A stretch of 19,065 nt of DNA from CAYLJO01 sp964383905 (GCA_964383905.1 CAYLJO010000118.1:1-19065), one strand, 5' to 3'. Numbered from the stretch's first letter, positions 1 through 6,854 are shown. Program-made: numbers and translations. Notes: generated by a model from the sequence alone, not told the origin.

Positions 1-61
1 CAAGCCATAGCTTGCACTCAGCTATGCCGTTTACACAAATCGTCTGATACCCTCTGCCGCT

Positions 62-196
62 TGACAACTGTCAACCATATCAACGCTCAGGCGTACCGGG
101 CCGTGGCCGTATCACCTCTCGCGCATTTACTATACGCCAGAGGTCGATGCAGCGGTCGCCGCCTTGTCCGATACGCAGGAATTAAAGGTTGCATGA
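62..196 (+). pseudogene. Unidentified C-terminal coding scrap
   Basis: An open stretch follows the TGA at 62-64 and ends at the TGA at 194-196. Its peptide looks protein-like near the end (IYYTPEVDAAVAALSDTQ) but has no start codon of its own. I do not recognise the family. It may be the tail of a decayed gene, because everything around it is also broken. The rest of positions 1-286 shows no supportable gene on either strand. Confidence 0.2.
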
Positions 197-286
197 GTGT
201 ACCAACATCATAAGGACTGATTTAGTTACATTATGGTCTTGGCCTGATCCGCACTACCCCAGGTGCGATTACACTGAAAGCACCGT

Positions 287-451
287 TCATTTCTCCTGCA
301 TGATCTCGAAAGACCTCGCGGCCAGTACCCCTTCACGGCTGAGGCGTGGGTGAGCATCTAAGATCTGCTCTACAGTTTCCCCAGCGGCGAGCTTTTCGAG
401 AATCAGTTCGACTGTGATGCGCGTACCCGCAACTACAGGCTTGCCCATCAT
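287..451 (-). CDS. DUF433 family antitoxin-like protein, 5' end uncertain
   Basis: The reading frame encodes the DUF433 signature: GKPVVAGTRITVELILEKLA, then AGETVEQIL, a short PRLS turn and a final helix ending in MQEK. DUF433 proteins are small winged-helix/HTH proteins, often paired with a DUF5615 PIN-like toxin in type II toxin-antitoxin modules. The given start is the first of two adjacent ATG codons. The usual N-terminal strand is nevertheless visible upstream in the same frame (DWLVLIQSDPSI), which stays open to a TAG at 548-550 but contains no ATG, GTG or TTG. The start has therefore either been lost by mutation or moved inward, shortening the protein to 54 aa. No DUF5615 gene follows on the minus strand, so this is probably an orphan or decaying antitoxin. 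The family call is strong; functionality is doubtful. Confidence 0.75.
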   Translation of the reverse strand: MMGKPVVAGTRITVELILEKLAAGETVEQILDAHPRLSREGVLAARSFEIMQEK

Positions 452-471
452 GATAGAAGGATCAGATTGGA

Positions 472-618
472 TTAGAACGAGCCAATCAGAAAGCGCAAGA
501 GATACTCTCGTACGAAATCGATCGCCTCTCGACTGATACAGGAAGAGCTAGGCCCATAAAGTATAACTTCGCCCGTGACTTCCCCTTGCACAACCCAGCA
601 CTCTCTACCTACTATCAC
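472..618 (-). CDS. Small hypothetical ORF overlapping the DUF433 5' region
   Basis: A GTG-initiated frame of 48 aa has unusually protein-like composition (alternating strand pattern around WVVQGEVTGEVILYG, then a helix AIDFVREYLLRFL). It ends inside the extended DUF433 frame in a different phase. I recognise no family. Its position directly upstream of the DUF433 gene on the same strand would suit a small first gene of the same transcript, or a separate fragment of an older gene. There is no convincing ribosome binding site. Confidence 0.3.
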   Translation of the reverse strand: MIVGRECWVVQGEVTGEVILYGPSSSCISREAIDFVREYLLRFLIGSF

Positions 619-772
619 GTCGAACTAAATCCTTCGTGAAAACCACCGCCACTAATAACTCATTACGGCATTGGTGCATGAATAGTCGCGGATGAGGCAA
701 AGATGGTAATGTTTTTCTGCCATGAAAACCACAGCCACTCGCCCGCATCCGCAACTGGACTGAGTATGACAC

Positions 773-1222
773 ATGCCTGCGCTGTCGAGGAAGTCTCACC
801 TTAACGGTGGGAATCCACTCAGTGGCGGGGCGAGCTACAGCTATGATGGGGATAGGAAACGTGTCAGGAGTGTGACGGCCAGCGGCACCACCATCTATGT
901 GTATAACGCAGAAGGGCAACTCAATGGATTTTGCCAATCTCTGATCGTAGCAGTGTCGTGGCCTATAGCATGGAAATGGGACGGCGCGGCTCTTACCTTG
1001 TTTAACGATCTTAACCCGTGGGGGCAGGAGACTGCGCGCGACAACAATGACACGTAGCAGCCGGATCCCTATCATGGCAGCTATGACCTGACGAATCCGC
1101 AGAGTTTCAACCGGTATGCTTATGTCAATGATGATCCGATCAACCATGTTGATCCTACAGGTCTGGATGGCTGCACAGAGTTTGATGCGAATGGTGCATG
1201 TGGTGCGGGGAGATCCGTTTGA
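773..1222 (+). pseudogene. RHS/YD-repeat protein, C-terminal core fragment (broken)
   Basis: The frame contains a YD-repeat segment (ASYSYDGDRKRV, then TIYVYNAEGQL) and, further on, the RHS-repeat-associated core ending (NPQSFNRYAYVNDDPINHVD followed by PTGLD). RHS proteins are large secreted or surface shells that carry a variable C-terminal toxin or effector tip. Here the two halves are in one frame but separated by a TAG at 1055-1057, and the sequence between them (about 905-1055) no longer looks like RHS. Both the bulk of the gene, normally thousands of bases, and the tip are missing. After the TGA at 1220 a glycine-rich, frame-shifted remnant of the junction (GNPQNPGTW) is visible to about 1360. 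It is a dead 3' relic, not a working gene. Confidence 0.8.
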
Positions 1223-1414
1223 AGTGTCATCGCCCAGTTATGACTGGATGTTCTTCCGCTATATCAGTGGTGATTTCACATATGGGGCGGTGGTGGTGGC
1301 GGCGGTGCCACTGGTAAAACCGGGACTGGAAATCCGCAGAACCCTGGGACATGGATTTTGTCAGGCAAAAAATCATGTCTTGACGAAATATTTTTTCGGG
1401 GGTATAAATGCCCT

Positions 1415-1684
1415 ATGGGAATTGGAAAATTGCTAACGACGCCAGAGGTCGCCGAACGAACCGGGCGCGATCTACGCACTGTCCAGTGGTGGATTCAGCA
1501 AGGCATGCTGCCGGTCCAAAAGGTAGGGCGTGACAATTTCATTCATGAGGACGATTTGAAGCTTGTCGCCGGCCTAAAGCGAGGCCGTCCCCCCACCAAG
1601 GCCACCCCGGCAGAAAAACCCAATACAAGCCAACAAGGCACCGGCAATAGCCCTTCCAAGGGCAGGAAGAGAGGCAAGAAATGA
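1415..1684 (+). CDS. Excisionase/MerR-like helix-turn-helix protein
   Basis: An 89-aa protein. Residues about 5-50 form a winged-helix module of the excisionase/MerR type: LLTTPEVAERTGRDLRTVQW, then WIQQGMLPVQKVGRDNF and a closing DDLKLV helix. The tail is rich in Lys, Arg, Pro and Gly and holds an AT-hook-like KRGRPP, so it probably binds DNA. I chose the ATG at 1415, just before the fold. The frame is open further upstream, but that part reads as the tail of the RHS relic. A G-run (1398-1402) lies about 12 nt upstream. The stop overlaps the next start as ATGA. It could be an excisionase, a small transcription factor or a phage-type regulator; no integrase remains nearby to decide. Confidence 0.7.
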   Translation: MGIGKLLTTPEVAERTGRDLRTVQWWIQQGMLPVQKVGRDNFIHEDDLKLVAGLKRGRPPTKATPAEKPNTSQQGTGNSPSKGRKRGKK

Positions 1685-1899
1685 CCGAAGAAGAGGGCGA
1701 GAAACTTATTAAAGAATGCCGGATCGCTTCCCTCAATGACTTTCAGAGGGTGCTCGGCAAATTTCTGGACGCCCACCCGGGTGCGCCGACCGAAATAAAG
1801 CAGGTCGTGGGCGAACTCCTCAACATCGCCGGCCAGCAGATCCAGGAAGTGACCGAAGGGAAGGCTGAGGACAAGCTCAGAAAGGCGCAGGTGAAATGA
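1681..1899 (+). CDS. Small acidic helical protein, unknown function
   Basis: A 72-aa protein, acidic and almost entirely helix-forming (MTEEEGEKLIKECRIASLND at the start, then a long amphipathic helix). I recognise no family. The ATG overlaps the preceding stop codon by four bases and the stop overlaps the next ATG in the same way. That implies translational coupling and makes a real gene much more likely than a chance ORF. Its role probably relates to the HTH and zinc-ribbon neighbours, but nothing in the sequence says what it is. Confidence 0.55.
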   Translation: MTEEEGEKLIKECRIASLNDFQRVLGKFLDAHPGAPTEIKQVVGELLNIAGQQIQEVTEGKAEDKLRKAQVK

Positions 1900-2093
1900 G
1901 CCATTTTCAAGATAAGCAACTGACCTGCGTTGAATGTGGCAGCCCATTCACATGGACTACCAGGGACCAGGAATTCTTCCGCGAGAAAGGTTTTATCGAC
2001 CCCCCGAAGCGGTGCAAGATGTGCCGGCAGGCGCGCAAGCAGCAACGCCAGGGCGGCGGTCACGTCCGCGAGAAAGGGGGCGGCACTAGATGA
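1896..2093 (+). CDS. Zinc-ribbon domain protein
   Basis: A 65-aa protein with two CxxC knuckles (C11/C14 and C40/C43) separated by about 25 residues, in the order LTCVECG, FREKGF, PPKRCKMCRQARK. This matches the small 'probable zinc-ribbon' family, in which a Cys4 site binds one zinc ion. The basic, Gly-rich tail suggests nucleic-acid contact. Function is unknown for the family. Four-base ATGA overlaps on both sides place it in the middle of a coupled run of small genes. Confidence 0.7.
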   Translation: MSHFQDKQLTCVECGSPFTWTTRDQEFFREKGFIDPPKRCKMCRQARKQQRQGGGHVREKGGGTR

Positions 2094-2383
2094 GCGCGCA
2101 CCAGCCGGGGATGAAGAGACTAAGCCAGGCCGAGTATGAAGCGTTGTGCCGTGAAGTGTGCGCCGGCTACACCTCACAAATCCCGGAAGAGACCTTGTGG
2201 TTTACCATCTGTAAAGGCGTGTATCACCACATCTATGGCTACAGGCGCAACCTCGGGCTGCCCTACACGGAAGGGTCACGCATGGAACTCTACAAAACAG
2301 AGCTGGAACGGATGGTCAGGGAAGCGCAGTCAGAGGAGTTCGATGCCTTGGAGATCGCTAACCGCTACATCGGTGGTATGTAA
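2090..2383 (+). CDS. Conserved-looking hypothetical protein, 97 aa
   Basis: The ATG overlaps the zinc-ribbon stop codon (ATGA). The protein is helical, with aromatic and charged motifs (LSQAEYEALCREVCAGYTSQ, ETLWFTICKGVYHHIYGYRR). Two Cys in the first helix and the HH pair could bind metal, but that is a guess. No family is recognised. The body ends cleanly at TAA with no sign of frame damage, unlike the two genes that follow. Small size and overlap resemble early-region phage or integrative-element genes. Confidence 0.55.
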   Translation: MSAHQPGMKRLSQAEYEALCREVCAGYTSQIPEETLWFTICKGVYHHIYGYRRNLGLPYTEGSRMELYKTELERMVREAQSEEFDALEIANRYIGGM

Positions 2384-2424
2384 AGTGAGGTTCAAGGCGG
2401 CTCGGTGCCATCGGAGGGCCGAGG

Positions 2425-2641
2425 ATGGGAACAAATAAAGGCGTCTTCATCGGGGCGTATGTGCCCGTGGAGTTAAAGCGGTCTTTAGAACAGCGCGCCC
2501 GCGCCCGTCACCGGATTCATTCAGGGCATTCTGGAGCATGGGCTGGACCTGCGCCACGTCCGTAACAAGTACAACCAGCCGACGCCTGAATGTGAGAGGG
2601 CCGTGGACGCCGTGCTGAGGGAGAAAGGCAGTGTGAAATGA
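2425..2641 (+). pseudogene. Ribbon-helix-helix-like small protein, frameshifted
   Basis: A GAGG just before the ATG fits a ribosome binding site. The first frame reads GVFIGAYVPVELKRSLEQRA, a ribbon-helix-helix-like strand and helix. Near 2495-2510, in a repetitive gcgcgcccgcgccc tract, the natural continuation jumps by one base to VTGFIQGILEHGLDLR and on to ...AVDAVLREKGSVK, ending at the TGA at 2639-2641. Together these make a plausible protein of about 70 aa that resembles CopG/Arc-type regulators. As written the gene is broken by a one-base insertion (or two-base loss). A sequencing or assembly error in the GC repeat is also possible. The restored stop overlaps the next ATG as ATGA, so it belonged to the same operon. 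Confidence 0.65.
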
Positions 2642-2781
2642 GCACCGAGGAAAGGCTGCTGCGCCTCGAGAACAGCTTCAGCTCGCTCTCCGAGCTGGCG
2701 GCCAAGTCCGAGGAGAACACCACCAAGCTCATCGGCGCTGCGCACTAGTTCGATGAGCGGATGGACGATCACGAGAAGTAG
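2638..2781 (+). pseudogene. Short coiled-coil protein with premature stop
   Basis: An ATG overlapping the previous (restored) stop begins a heptad-like helix (MSTEERLLRLENSFSSLSEL, then AAKSEENTTKLIGAA). A TAG at 2746-2748 ends it at 36 aa, but the same frame continues with FDERMDDHEK to a second TAG at 2779-2781. Proteins of this look are usually longer coiled coils. I infer truncation by nonsense mutation, in line with the frameshift just upstream. Function is unknown. Confidence 0.45.
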
Positions 2782-2837
2782 GTCCGAGCCTGCCCGCCCG
2801 AGAGAATATTGGACAACTTTTTCTAAAGGCGCAGTGA

Positions 2838-2863
2838 AGCCGGAATATTAAGTCCTTCCGGCT
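2838..2863 (+). terminator. Stem-loop after the small-gene operon
   Basis: A perfect 8-bp inverted repeat (AGCCGGAA at 2838-2845, TTCCGGCT at 2856-2863) with a 10-nt loop lies about 60 nt after the last small gene. No T-run follows, so intrinsic termination is uncertain. The rest of 2782-3011 holds no gene I can support. Confidence 0.3.
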
Positions 2864-3011
2864 CCCCGGGTTGAAACGCTCGCGCCCCTCTTTCCCACAG
2901 CGTACTTGCTTGGAGCAACAGTCTGCGGACTGACCCTTTTGTTCGTCTGCAAGGGCTTCACGAGTATAATCCACCGCTTGTGCTCCTCATACCCTGAGCG
3001 AGGTCGGACTC

Positions 3012-3672
3012 TTGAAGCGTCAATCTGCACCTTTCAAGTGGCGCCACTACGAAGGCCAGTTCATCCTATTGTGCGTCAGATGGTACGGCAAATACCAGCT
3101 CTCTCGCCCGTGACCTGGAAGAGATGATGCGTGAGCGTGGCCTTAGGGTAGACCATACGACGATCTTCCGCTCTCGTCCAGGCTTACGCCCCAGAGATCA
3201 ATCAGAGAATCCGCCCACATTTGAAGCTGGCGGGCGCTTCCTACCCGATAGACGAGACGTACATTAAAGTCGGAAAGCAGTGGAAATGCCAGAACCCGCG
3301 CCCTGGATAAGAGGAATACGATCGAATTCATGCGCGAGTAGCGAAGCGCGATATTCCCGCCGTCAAACGCTTCTTTAAGAAGATGATGCGGGCCGATCAC
3401 CGGCGCCTGCCATTCTCGATCAGTGTCGATAAGCATGCCTCTTATCCGGATGCCTTCACTGCTTCACAAAAGATAAAGTCCTACCGAAGGATTGCAATCT
3501 TCGCAGAACAAAGTACTTGACTAATATAGTAGAGCAGGACCACCTATCAATCCGCCGGAGGTGGCGAGCGATGCAATGTTTCCGCTCCTTCCACACTGCT
3601 GAGCGGACCGTTGAAGGGGTAGAGGCGAAAGCCGCACTCACCGAGGCGCTCGAATGCTGTAAGGAAGCGTGA
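3012..3672 (+). pseudogene. IS6-family (IS26/IS240-like) transposase, degenerate
   Basis: Joined across frames, the translation follows an IS6-family DDE transposase in order: WRHYEGQFILLCVRWYGKYQ, RDLEEMMRERGLRVDHTTIF, AYAPEINQRIRPHLKLAG, DETYIKVGKQWK, RDIPAVKRFFKKMM, SVDKHASYPDAF, VEQDH and RAMQCFRSFHTAERTVEGVE. The three DDE regions are recognisable. Frame breaks occur near 3108 (after YQLSR), near 3170 (the RW before VQAYAP is damaged) and near 3290-3310 (a small gap with a TAA); several more lie between 3470 and 3570. The ATG end is not found and I could not identify terminal inverted repeats with confidence. It is an old, immobile insertion-sequence relic that marks the right edge of the decayed island. 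Confidence 0.85.
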
Positions 3673-3768
3673 TGCCGAGCCACTCCTGCTCTCCACCCTC
3701 GGCGCCAAGTTTCTCGAGCAACTCCTCCTTCACATCACCTCTGCCTTGCTCTGCCCTGCTTCAGAGAT

Positions 3769-6093
3769 CTACGTGCCCCGCGCGCTCCCTGCTCGGCCCG
3801 CCACGCTCGCCACTGCCGTCACCAGCTCGATCGGCTCAAATGGCTTCGCCACGTGGACTTGATAACCTGAGGAAAACGCGCGCACGCGATCCTCAGTCCG
3901 CGCGTAGGCCGTCAGCGCCACCGCCGGCGTCCTCCCCCCCTGCTCCGCGGGTAGCGCGCGGATCGTGCTCATCAGCGCATAGCCGTCCATCCCCGGCATC
4001 CCGATATCACTGACCAACACGTCGGGCCGCCGCTCCTTCAACGCCTCAAGCGCTTCACCACCGGATGCCACGGCTGACACCTCGGCCCCACACCTTTCCA
4101 GCATCATCGTGATCAGCTCGCGCGCATCCCGCTCGTCATCCACCGCCAGCACCCGCAAGCCGTCCAGTGCCGGCGGACACTCCACGACTTCACCGGCGCC
4201 CGCCAGCGGATGGCGCCGCTCGACGTCCGTGTCTAAGAAGCGCTGCCGATCATGCACGATCAACAGCGGCAGCTTCACCCTGAAGGTCGCCCCCTTCCCC
4301 GCACCGGGACTTGCGGCCTCGACCGTCCCGCCGTGTGACTCCACCAGATGGCGGACGATCGCCAGCCCCAGCCCGAGCCCGCCCTGCTCTCTAGTGATCG
4401 AGCTGTCGGCCTGGCGGAAGCGCTCAAAGATGTGCGGCAGAAACTCCCGGCTGATACCCTGCCCCGTGTCGCTCACCGTGATCTCCGCGTGAGAGTCAAT
4501 ACGCTGCAGGTGGACCTGCACCCTTCCTCCCTTGGGCGTGTACTTGATGGCATTCGAGAGCAGGTTCCAGACCACCTGCTGTATCCGATCAGGATCACCA
4601 GAGACCTGACCGGCGCGGGGATCGAGCAGCACCTGGAGGCGAATCCCCTTGGCCTCAGCCGCCGGCCGCACACTATCAATAGCCGCTTCAATGACCGGGG
4701 CTAGCTCGAAGGGACGCACATCCAGCCGCAGCTTGCCGGTGATGATGCGTGACACGTCGAGCAGGTCCTCGATCAGTTGCGCCTGCGCCTTGGCATTGCG
4801 CGCGATCGATTCGACGGCGCGGGCGCGGTGCGCATCCTCTAGCTCGTCACCCGTGAGCAGGCGTGACCACCCGAGGATCGAGGTGAGCGGCGTGCGCAGC
4901 TCATGCGAGAGCGTGGCCAGAAACTCATCTTTCATCCGGCCCGCCTCCCGCAGCTGTTCCGCCGCGCGCCGCTGCTCGTCAATGTCGGTGTTGGTCCCGA
5001 ACCAGCGCACCACGCGCCCGGCCGCGTCGCGCAGCGGGTTCACCCGCGTCAGGAACCACCTGTAGAGGCCGTCCCTGCCGCGTAGCGGGAACTCCATCTC
5101 AAAGGGCTCACCTGTCCGGATCGATCCCTGCCACCTTTTGAGCACCTGCGGCAGCATTGCGGGGTCGTGCACCCGCTGCCAACCCCAGCCTTGCATCTCC
5201 GCGGGCGTCGTCCCCGTATAGTCGTACCAGCGCTGGTTGTACCAGAAGATATACCCGTCCGGCTCGGCCATCCAGACTAACTGCGGCACGGCGTCGGCCA
5301 GCGTGCGTAGTCGCCGCTCGCTCTCGCGCAACGTCTCTTCCGCCTCCTTGCGCTCGGTGATGTCCGTCGCCGCGCAGTAGAGCAACCGCTCCTGCGGGTA
5401 CGGCTTGGTGTTCCAACTGACCCAGCGGTAGGAGCCGTCCTTGCATTTGTAACGGTTCTCGAACGCGACCGTCTCATGACCCTCGAAGAGCTTCTGCGCT
5501 TCCTTGATCGTTCGCTCCTGATCTTCCGGGTGGGTGAAGAAGAGCCACGGGTGCGCGGTCAACTCCTCAGCCGTCCACCCGAAGGTGCGCTCCCACGCCG
5601 GGCTGACCCACTTGAAGTAGCCGTCGAAGCCGGCGGTCACCAGCAGGTCGGAGCCTAAGGCGAGGAACCGCTCGCGCTCCTCCTCGGCGCGCTTGCGCTG
5701 GGTGTCGTCGCGCATCACCTTGGCGAAGCCGCGCAAACTCCCGGACTCGTCCCGCAGGGAGGTTAGGAAGCCGTTCGCCCAGAAACGTGAGCCGTCACAC
5801 CGGACGTGCCAGCGCTGGTCTTCGGCGCGCCCTGCGCTCACGGCCTGGCGCATCTCCTCCAGGTCGGCGCCCCGCCCGAGGTCTTCGGGCGTAAAGAGGA
5901 GGGACACGTGTCGGCCGACGAACTCCGCCTCCCCGTAGCCGAGCAGGCGTTCGACGCCGGGGTTCCAACTGACGATGCGCCCTTCCGTGTCGATGGCGAA
6001 GATGGCGTAGTCTTTAACGCTCTCGACCATGAGGCGGAAAAGCTCGTCGCTGCCGGGTGAGTTCTGTTGTTCGCGAGGGCTATCGTTTGACAT
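3769..6093 (-). CDS. Hybrid sensor histidine kinase, PAS3-HisKA-HATPase-REC
   Basis: A 774-aa soluble hybrid kinase; no membrane segment or signal peptide is visible, so it should sense a cytoplasmic signal. Three PAS/PAC modules lie at about 17-135, 140-250 and 255-378. HisKA follows with phospho-accepting His397 (LSHELRTPL), then the HATPase with N box N510/N514, G1 motif DTGQGI at 542-547, F box FERFRQ at 556-561 and G2 motif GLGLGL at 572-577. A C-terminal receiver (about 645-765) has the acidic pair D652/D653, phospho-acceptor D696, T728 and K750. All catalytic residues are present. The receiver is fused and no output domain or separate regulator adjoins, so phosphate probably passes to an unlinked histidine phosphotransfer protein or regulator, or the receiver tunes the kinase. 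The gene is divergent from the promoter/riboswitch unit at 6287-6503. Confidence 0.95.
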   Translation of the reverse strand: MSNDSPREQQNSPGSDELFRLMVESVKDYAIFAIDTEGRIVSWNPGVERLLGYGEAEFVGRHVSLLFTPEDLGRGADLEEMRQAVSAGRAEDQRWHVRCDGSRFWANGFLTSLRDESGSLRGFAKVMRDDTQRKRAEEERERFLALGSDLLVTAGFDGYFKWVSPAWERTFGWTAEELTAHPWLFFTHPEDQERTIKEAQKLFEGHETVAFENRYKCKDGSYRWVSWNTKPYPQERLLYCAATDITERKEAEETLRESERRLRTLADAVPQLVWMAEPDGYIFWYNQRWYDYTGTTPAEMQGWGWQRVHDPAMLPQVLKRWQGSIRTGEPFEMEFPLRGRDGLYRWFLTRVNPLRDAAGRVVRWFGTNTDIDEQRRAAEQLREAGRMKDEFLATLSHELRTPLTSILGWSRLLTGDELEDAHRARAVESIARNAKAQAQLIEDLLDVSRIITGKLRLDVRPFELAPVIEAAIDSVRPAAEAKGIRLQVLLDPRAGQVSGDPDRIQQVVWNLLSNAIKYTPKGGRVQVHLQRIDSHAEITVSDTGQGISREFLPHIFERFRQADSSITREQGGLGLGLAIVRHLVESHGGTVEAASPGAGKGATFRVKLPLLIVHDRQRFLDTDVERRHPLAGAGEVVECPPALDGLRVLAVDDERDARELITMMLERCGAEVSAVASGGEALEALKERRPDVLVSDIGMPGMDGYALMSTIRALPAEQGGRTPAVALTAYARTEDRVRAFSSGYQVHVAKPFEPIELVTAVASVAGRAGSARGT

Positions 6094-6286
6094 TAATTTT
6101 GCTTAACCTGTCCTTGTTGTGAGAGCTCCGGCGCGGGGGACCGGCAGGGATTAGATGCTCAAAATTAACACATGGTTTAGACTTCACCAAGGCGCGTAAG
6201 GCTCTAATGAGCACGGTCGTTCACCACCCCGGGATCAGAATTTGACGAGCAGGGCCGTCGGGAAGGGTTACCGATTCGATTAGTCA

Positions 6287-6315
6287 TTGACAAACAATTC
6301 CAAATATTGTTTAAT
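6287..6315 (+). promoter_or_regulatory. Sigma70-type promoter driving the riboswitch leader
   Basis: TTGACA at 6287-6292 and TTTAAT at 6310-6315 are separated by exactly 17 nt, close to the housekeeping consensus, in a locally AT-rich patch. The start of transcription would fall near 6322, about 50 nt before the riboswitch core. The spacer carries an inverted repeat, AAACAAT-N7-ATTGTTT (6292-6298 and 6306-6312), that overlaps both hexamers and could be a repressor operator. Confidence 0.6.
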
Positions 6316-6369
6316 AACAACCGCTGCTGATGCCTGATAGGCAGTTCAGCGCTATTGATCTTTAAAAGG

Positions 6370-6495
6370 CGGTTGCACACGATAAAGGCAAACCTGCCGT
6401 GAGGCAGGGACGCAAAGCCGTGAATCTCTGCGGCGCATGAACGGTTAAAAGCCCTCTGCGCGCTTGCTAAGAGATTGTCTGGTTGCCGAAGGCGA
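6370..6495 (+). ncRNA. Cyclic di-GMP class I riboswitch (GEMM-I)
   Basis: The conserved GEMM-I core is plain: GGCAAACC (6387-6394), a CCTGCC/GGCAGG stem capped by a GTGA (GNRA) tetraloop, GGGACGCAAAGCC (6407-6419), a third helix with AATCTCT paired to AGAGATT, and the closing GGTTGCCGA (6481-6489). Outer ATCTTT (6358-6363) and AAAGAT (6498-6503) may extend P1. Compared with my recollection of the Vibrio Vc2 aptamer, the base equivalent to G20 seems to be G (first G of GGCAAACC). That predicts cyclic di-GMP rather than the cyclic AMP-GMP bound by G20A variants. The aptamer points toward the exported-protein gene at 6909, about 410 nt downstream. I see no clear terminator hairpin with a T-run right after it, so the expression platform is unresolved. 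Confidence 0.88.
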
Positions 6496-6813
6496 TCAAA
6501 GATAGCCGAGACTTAAAGCGGGCATCGGGCTGCACGAAAACTCTCCTTCTCTCATCCCTCAATGCCTGGACTCGCGGCTGACGGAACCATCCTGCAAGAG
6601 TTACTCTCCGGCTTCCGTTCCCTCCATCTTTTTTCCCCTTCTGCTCTCAACCCGACATACAAATTACATAAGCTGAGCTCATTGATCGGCAACTCCACCG
6701 AACGATGAATCTCTTCTTCTCTTCCTCCTCGGGTCTCCTTCAAAGTGTGTGATCCTCTGCCGCCGCCCATCCATTTAAGGCATCCGCGCCCTCTCTTCGG
6801 GGTTGCCCACCAT

Positions 6814-6854
6814 CGGTTACACATCGCATAGCCTGGCGTAACCGCAAAGCTATG
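6814..6854 (+). promoter_or_regulatory. Possible H-type pseudoknot in the leader before the 6909 gene
   Basis: Two perfect helices interleave: CGGTTAC (6814-6820) with GTAACCG (6838-6844), and CATAGC (6827-6832) with GCTATG (6849-6854). The order 5'-S1-L1-S2-L2-S1'-L3-S2' with loops of 6, 5 and 4 nt is that of a compact H-type pseudoknot, or of two mutually exclusive hairpins. It ends about 45 nt before the ribosome binding site. I know of no named motif that matches. The 320 nt between the riboswitch and this element contain no gene I can support. Confidence 0.4.

Noticed and set aside
605..1147. A 180-codon open frame on the minus strand opposite the RHS relic
   Set aside because: The plus strand here carries recognisable RHS core sequence in the expected order. 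The minus-strand product is Arg/Pro-rich and matches nothing, so it is an antisense shadow.
2905..2930. GCAACAGTC as an IS6 terminal inverted repeat
   Set aside because: It resembles the inner part of known IS6 ends but is in the orientation of a right end while lying left of the transposase, and no partner is seen at the other side.
1..3700. A complete toxin-antitoxin or RHS toxin-immunity system
   Set aside because: The DUF433 gene lacks a partner and the RHS gene lacks both its body and its tip, so no functional system can be claimed.
6370..6495. The riboswitch as a cyclic AMP-GMP (G20A) variant
   Set aside because: An A precedes GGCAAACC, which at first suggested the variant. Counting along Vc2 so that A18, C46 and A47 agree places position 20 on the first G of GGCAAACC, which is G here, so canonical cyclic di-GMP binding is the better prediction.
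6562..6708. A 48-codon ORF in the leader between the riboswitch and the exported-protein gene
   Set aside because: Composition is not protein-like, no ribosome binding site is present and the region is pyrimidine-rich leader. It is not supported as a gene.
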